Source: JAAYYF01 sp040255585 (GTDB taxonomy: Bacteria > Deinococcota > Deinococci > Deinococcales > Trueperaceae). Taken from it: a stretch of DNA of 64,000 nucleotides. A model generated the notes under the pieces. That model had not been told where the DNA came from, did no database searches, and saw nothing but the letters and a program-made list of their open reading frames with translations. Every line of letters begins with the position of its first letter. The first letter of the stretch is position 1. The stretch covers positions 25,304-89,303 of the forward strand of contig JBDZVI010000004.1 of the NCBI GenBank assembly GCA_040255585.1, read 5' to 3'. Positions 61,548 to 64,000 of the stretch are shown one piece after another. The translations under genes and the position numbers were made by a program.

Positions 61548-64000
<2,453 letters not shown>

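Overview
The window is about 64 kb of GC-rich bacterial chromosome, densely coded on both strands. Several signals point to the phylum Deinococcota, and a Truepera-like lineage fits best. The EF-P reads like the Thermus protein. There is a BshC for bacillithiol synthesis and a LysJ/ArgD-type aminotransferase. Many genes also start 4-8 nt after a TANNNT -10 box, the leaderless arrangement described for Deinococcus. No rRNA, phage, insertion sequence or CRISPR array is visible. The placement is inferred from gene content, not computed.

Left part (1-24.5 kb): the start of an aspartate kinase gene, a ferredoxin-NADP reductase, and a branched-chain amino acid ABC transporter (livGFHM, facing its binding-protein gene livJ across a terminator). 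Then come glnA-ruvC, an unusual GH13-family protein, and a secreted pair (a lipoprotein and a dockerin-tailed protein with a broken matrixin motif). These are followed by a large unrecognised protein, an acetylornithine-type aminotransferase, a SagB-like nitroreductase, a thioesterase-guaB pair, bshC, a ComB-like phosphatase and a TagA/WecG glycosyltransferase.

Middle (24.5-45 kb): a purQ-purL-purF operon on the minus strand, without an adjacent purS; tRNA-Leu(CAA) followed by secG; a five-gene oligopeptide transporter (dppABCDF type) ending in a 55-residue membrane protein; a polyprenyl synthase and comF. Then follows the conserved minus-strand block efp-accB-accC-asp23-nusB-folD and a DUF212 protein. 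A conserved hypothetical and a GNAT gene close this part.

Right part (45-64 kb): the most notable region is a co-directional run from 45.0 to 56.0 kb. It encodes a serine-palmitoyltransferase-like alpha-oxoamine synthase, a GNAT-fold acyltransferase-like protein, a CPBP-family membrane protein, an extended SDR, a GT28 glycosyltransferase, an FtsX-type ABC exporter with its ATPase, and an MMPL transporter. Several junctions are start/stop overlaps. Together they look like a pathway that builds, glycosylates and exports an amino-alcohol (sphingolipid-like) membrane lipid. Beyond it are a LEA14-type lipoprotein, an enoyl-CoA hydratase, D-Ala-D-Ala ligase (with a tiny upstream ORF and a perfect palindrome at its promoter), an HNH nuclease, a GNAT protein, rsmD and the beginning of secA.
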